NCBI RefSeq assembly: GCF_000006565.2
Contig: NC_031478.1
Span: forward strand, 3,553,127 to 3,617,126
Source of the DNA: Toxoplasma gondii ME49
Lineage: Eukaryota; Apicomplexa; Conoidasida; Eucoccidiorida; Sarcocystidae
Length of the DNA: 64,000 bases
Reading direction: 5' to 3'
Each line of letters opens with the position of its first letter. Positions within the stretch are counted from its first letter, which is position 1. This document shows, in pieces, positions 60,632-64,000 of this stretch. Below the pieces are notes generated by a model. It was not told where the DNA came from, did no database searches, and was given only the letters and a program-made list of their open reading frames with translations. The position numbers and the translations under genes were made by a program.

Positions 60632-61434
60632 TCCACCACGGCGATTCCCCGGGTAGCCCTGTGACGCTCTGTGTCATTTTGTGCCTTCAAATAAACTCCT
60701 AGAACGTATTTGTCTATGTGTGAAAAGGCACAACCACTGGCGTTTCCTCTTGGCACTTCCAGAGCTCAAGTGTGAACGTGAAGAACCCTTCACCGCCTCA
60801 TTAAGCATAACTCATTCTTTCGGGGCTTGATTGCGTAGTGCGTTTGTATCCCTTTGAGTTTCTCGTAAAGACACTTACGCAAGCGCTCTGCCTCGAACGA
60901 CATCCGAGACATGTGCATCTCATGCACCTGGCGTGGCTGAGCACCAAAGATACATTTTTCGATCAGCCTTTGTTTGCATGCGGTGGTCATGGCACGGCAA
61001 CGCTTCTCCTACTCATGGAAAAAGCTCCCAATTAAATGCTTTGGAAGCTTCTAGTCTGCATCCACTCCGCTCGGAGGGGTCCTCAGTGCCATCCAAATTC
61101 GTTGGAGGCGAGGCTGATCAGTACAATCGTGCTGATGGAAGTAATCTCTAAGACGGGTCTATTTGTAAGATTTTTCTTGGAGGATATACTACGTTTCTGA
61201 TCTGAGGGATCCAAATCCGCAACGCCATTCTCGGCGCAATACCACCTGAATTTTTCTGCACGCCACTTCGCTGCCGTGTGTGATTTTCTCGCTGTCCGTC
61301 CTTTGACCCTTCGGACTGTTGTGAACACACCTCGCCGCTCTCCACGTCCTCTAGTTCCCCTAGGTCCCCCAGCTGGAGCCGTAAAGGGTTGGATGCGTTT
61401 TTACCCTTTTTGCGGAAGCGTTCATGCTGCCAAG

Positions 61435-64000
61435 ATGCCGATCGGACACGGAAGCGCGGCTTACGCCCAACAGGACACCATGGCGGACATTGTGCAGGGA
61501 ATCATATTCGAGAGGAATCGCGCCGTTTTAGAGGTAGGGAAAATACGGAATGGTGGTGGCTTCTGTGTGTTTTCAGGAATTGTGGAAGTGACTACAAGGC
61601 TTCATGCGGTTGTCCCGTTTTAAAATGTGGCTAGAATCAACGACGGGACTTTGATGATGACAAAATGCCCGGAGAATGTAGTATGTTCACTCGTAACGGA
61701 TCGAGTTGTATCCGCGTGCTGAAGAGTATCATCTGTATTCTTCAAATCCCAAATGCCTGTCCGCGCAAGTTCGCGCGCTGGCAGTCAGACCTCACGTACC
61801 GAAGCACTCCGTCTCCATCAATATGAAGTCTTCGTAGCGGTGTCTGAAGCTGAGAACTTCAGACAGGTGAATGCGGCCTTCCTTGCTCTTCCACTGTCGT
61901 TTCACTGCTTGTTAAGAGGCGTTTCCCCAACGAGAGGAGACGCTATCTTTTGCGCCTTCGCTTGTCTCGCTGTGTGTTTTCGTTTCCCCATCACTGCATG
62001 AAATGATGCAAGTTCACTTCGTCTGGCAAGTGTACCTACCGGATGTGTACGCTTTCTCGTCCACTCTTTCCCTCCGACCAATCCAGAACACCGAGACCAC
62101 TGGTTTGTTCGATTTCCACGCGAGCATCACTTCATCTTTATCATTTCCCCATGCTCCGTTTCCATGCAGGCTCGAGCAATGCGGCAAGAGGAAGAAGTGA
62201 CTCTGGACCTAGTTCGGGCACAGCGGGACCGGATCGAGTATCTGCAGAAGGAACTGCGACAGCTTTCGCAGAATTTCGTGAGCTGCATTTCCTCTTATCT
62301 GAATTCCGCATGCATCGCTTTTTCAGATTGTTCGACACAGTCTCCTGCCGGGGAGTGTTTTCTCTCTCGACGCTAACTGTCGCGGTTCCATGTGTTTGCC
62401 CCAGCGTGCCAGTTTGTTAGCTGCCTTCCAAGTCTGTTTCGAGAGGCTTCACAGTATTGCTTTCTCCATTGAGTTTGTGTGTCTGCAGTACCGCTGAAGA
62501 TATGAGTTTGCCACATGTGGATAACATTTTTTTCTGCATTTTAGCAATAACGACGAAGTACGCAAACCACCCGATAGTACCTGGTGGTGAACATTTCTAG
62601 TTCCGCGTTTTTGTATATGCGTACGATGGTAGACGCGCGTCCGGAGAATCACCTCCTCTGTTGGCGCAGCATTTTGTTTCGGTTCGACTGCTTGCAGAGA
62701 CAAGTGTGTGCAAGTCAAGCTCTAAACCAGGAGGCGCGGTCGAAGGCAGTTCACCAGGCACAGGAAGAGTCACGGCTTCTCCTTCAGGTGATTGTTCACT
62801 CTCCCAATTTGTGTGCCTACATCCGGATGCATGTACTCAACTGGCGCCTTCATCCATACAGGTGGAAATGTTTATCTCTACGTGTAGTCAGTGTGTGCCT
62901 GCGTACCTTTGTCTTGTATGCGTTTCCAACCGTGTGACGTCTGGCAAGTGGATAAGCCTTTTTACAGCAAAGAAACGTATACAGTCTTTGTTGAGGCTGC
63001 TTTAAGCTTTCATCCTGTTCGACGCCTAAGCCGCTTTCCCTTTCTCTGCCAAAGAGCACATTTCGTCTGACAACCACCCCGTTCCTCTTCCTTCCTCCCT
63101 CTCGTCTGCTGCCCCGTCTTGCCTCATCTGCCGCCTTGTGCTTTCGCGTCCGCAAGCCGACTGCGTCATCCGGCTCCCCTCGGATGCCGGTGCGTCTGTC
63201 TGCGTTTGCTGCGTTCCCTGTCTCGATTCAGCATTTGTCTGTTTTATCTCGCACAACAGGTTGTGCTTTTGCCTTCTTGGATTGGACACTCTTTTAGCGT
63301 ATAGATTACGCAGCTCCGAAACTGTATTCACTGAGTTTGACAAGCCTCCACGCCAACACTAGAGATGTCGTTTTGACCTGTATTTACATCAAGCGACGCT
63401 TGTCACTTCCATGTATCTATCTAGCTCACTTTGTAGTTTGGACTAGACGAAAGCAGCTCACGAATGGCGCTAGGAAACAGGAGATCGAATACCTGTAGGT
63501 TTGCTCCATATTCACTCTCGATGTTGGTGTGGCATACTACGCGGATCGCGGTTACCACTCGAAGTAACAAGGAGAAAAGGAGAAGTACTCAGATGCTAGC
63601 GTGACCAGTCTCGTCCTGAGACTACTGCTTCTTCGTCTCAATCGAAGTCGAGTGGCTTGAGAGTTTTGTTTCTTGCAGACCTCCCAAGAGAACACGGAAC
63701 TTCAGGCACGCGCGCATGCACTGGCCGCGCAGTGTGAAGCGGCGCAGCAAGCGGAAAAGCATTTGAGTGAGAAAGTCAGTGCTCTGGAGCGAGTGCAGAA
63801 AACTCTTCAGGCTCAGCTGGTGGCTGCCGAGGCGAAGGGAAAGGACTATGCGGCCCAGCTGGCCGAAACAAAAAAGGCTGTAGAGTCCATTCAGTTCCAA
63901 GCTCGCGCGGCCGAGGCCGCGGTGAAATGTGAAGAGGCAACTCGCAAGCAGTACGAAGATCGGATCGCCGAACTGGAGCACCAAGTTGCCGAGTACACGA
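61435..64000 (+). CDS. long coiled-coil protein, 5' part, cut by window end
   Basis: Exons 61435-61533, about 61785-61866, 62170-62277, 62698-62787 and 63679 to beyond 64000. From the second exon onward every junction is phase 0 with good sites (CATGCAG, GCTTGCAG, TTTCTTGCAG acceptors). The reading is heptad-rich with almost no prolines: MRQEEEVTLDLVRAQRDRIE, QEARSKAVHQAQEESRLLLQ, then over 100 residues of Ala/Glu/Gln/Lys coiled coil in the last exon (SEKVSALERVQKTLQAQL). The start is taken at ATG 61435 (caagATGc); its exon ends in GTAGGG. The link to the second exon is out of phase, so an exon may be missing, or translation may start at ATG 61753. Such proteins serve as structural scaffolds (centrosome, conoid, membrane-skeleton or golgin type); which one cannot be told here. 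The gene continues past the window. Confidence 0.65.

Larger units (their letters stand above)
58216..61434. other. divergent intergenic region with minisatellite
   Basis: 3.2 kb between divergent start codons. It contains a 33-bp minisatellite and a perfect short inverted repeat, listed separately. A minus-strand frame near 58790-58999 ends in a weak donor but has no start or acceptor. Other frames look random. Confidence 0.5.

Noticed and set aside
1..64000. CRISPR arrays, insertion sequences, rRNA and tRNA genes
   Set aside because: No regularly spaced repeats, transposase-like frames or rRNA cores were seen. No cloverleaf with a good T-loop could be supported by eye, though a tRNA scan was not possible.

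Overview
The window is nuclear DNA of a coccidian apicomplexan of the Toxoplasma / Hammondia / Neospora type. The evidence is indirect but consistent: base composition near half GC; intron-rich genes whose introns carry pyrimidine tracts and GTRAGN...YAG ends; very large exons full of Ser/Pro/Gln/Glu low complexity; GCATGC-type promoter motifs; TA microsatellites; and no bacterial operon or ribosome-binding-site structure. Genus and species cannot be fixed by eye. Gene models were made by hand, joining open exons whose reading phases agree across canonical splice sites. Junctions that do not fit are named.

Layout. 1-6,000: mostly non-coding, with one small secreted-protein ORF at the left edge (85-393, minus) and two weak ORFs. 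6,017-10,846 (minus): a NIPA-type Mg2+ transporter with large low-complexity insertions. Head to head with it across 2.5 kb, 13,393-18,163 (plus): a single-pass membrane protein of unknown family. 21,801-28,641 (plus): an 11-exon gene for a soluble protein of about 1,051 residues, unknown family. It converges with 30,690-38,941 (minus), an armadillo/HEAT-like helical-repeat protein. Directly upstream in tandem is 39,252-44,817 (minus), a proline-rich and charged-helix protein. 47,147-48,079 (plus): a small secreted protein. It converges with a long minus-strand locus, 48,799-56,059, that reads as a cysteine-bearing multi-exon part (48,799-51,887) plus a 3.9-kb exon (52,172-56,059) and is probably one gene. 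57,391-58,215 (minus): a three-exon gene of about 202 codons with a 48-nt intron. 58,216-61,434: non-coding, with a 33-bp minisatellite. 61,435-64,000 (plus): the 5' part of a long coiled-coil gene cut by the window edge.

How the genes relate. Nothing suggests an operon or a shared pathway; this is ordinary core-chromosome gene order. I found no CRISPR array, insertion sequence, rRNA or convincing tRNA. I did not find a clear new biological system. The items most worth checking are the two candidate GC-AG introns, several very short introns (48-75 nt), the confinement of all nine TA tracts to introns, the secreted and cysteine-rich proteins of unknown family around 46-52 kb, and the unknown-family membrane protein at 13-18 kb.
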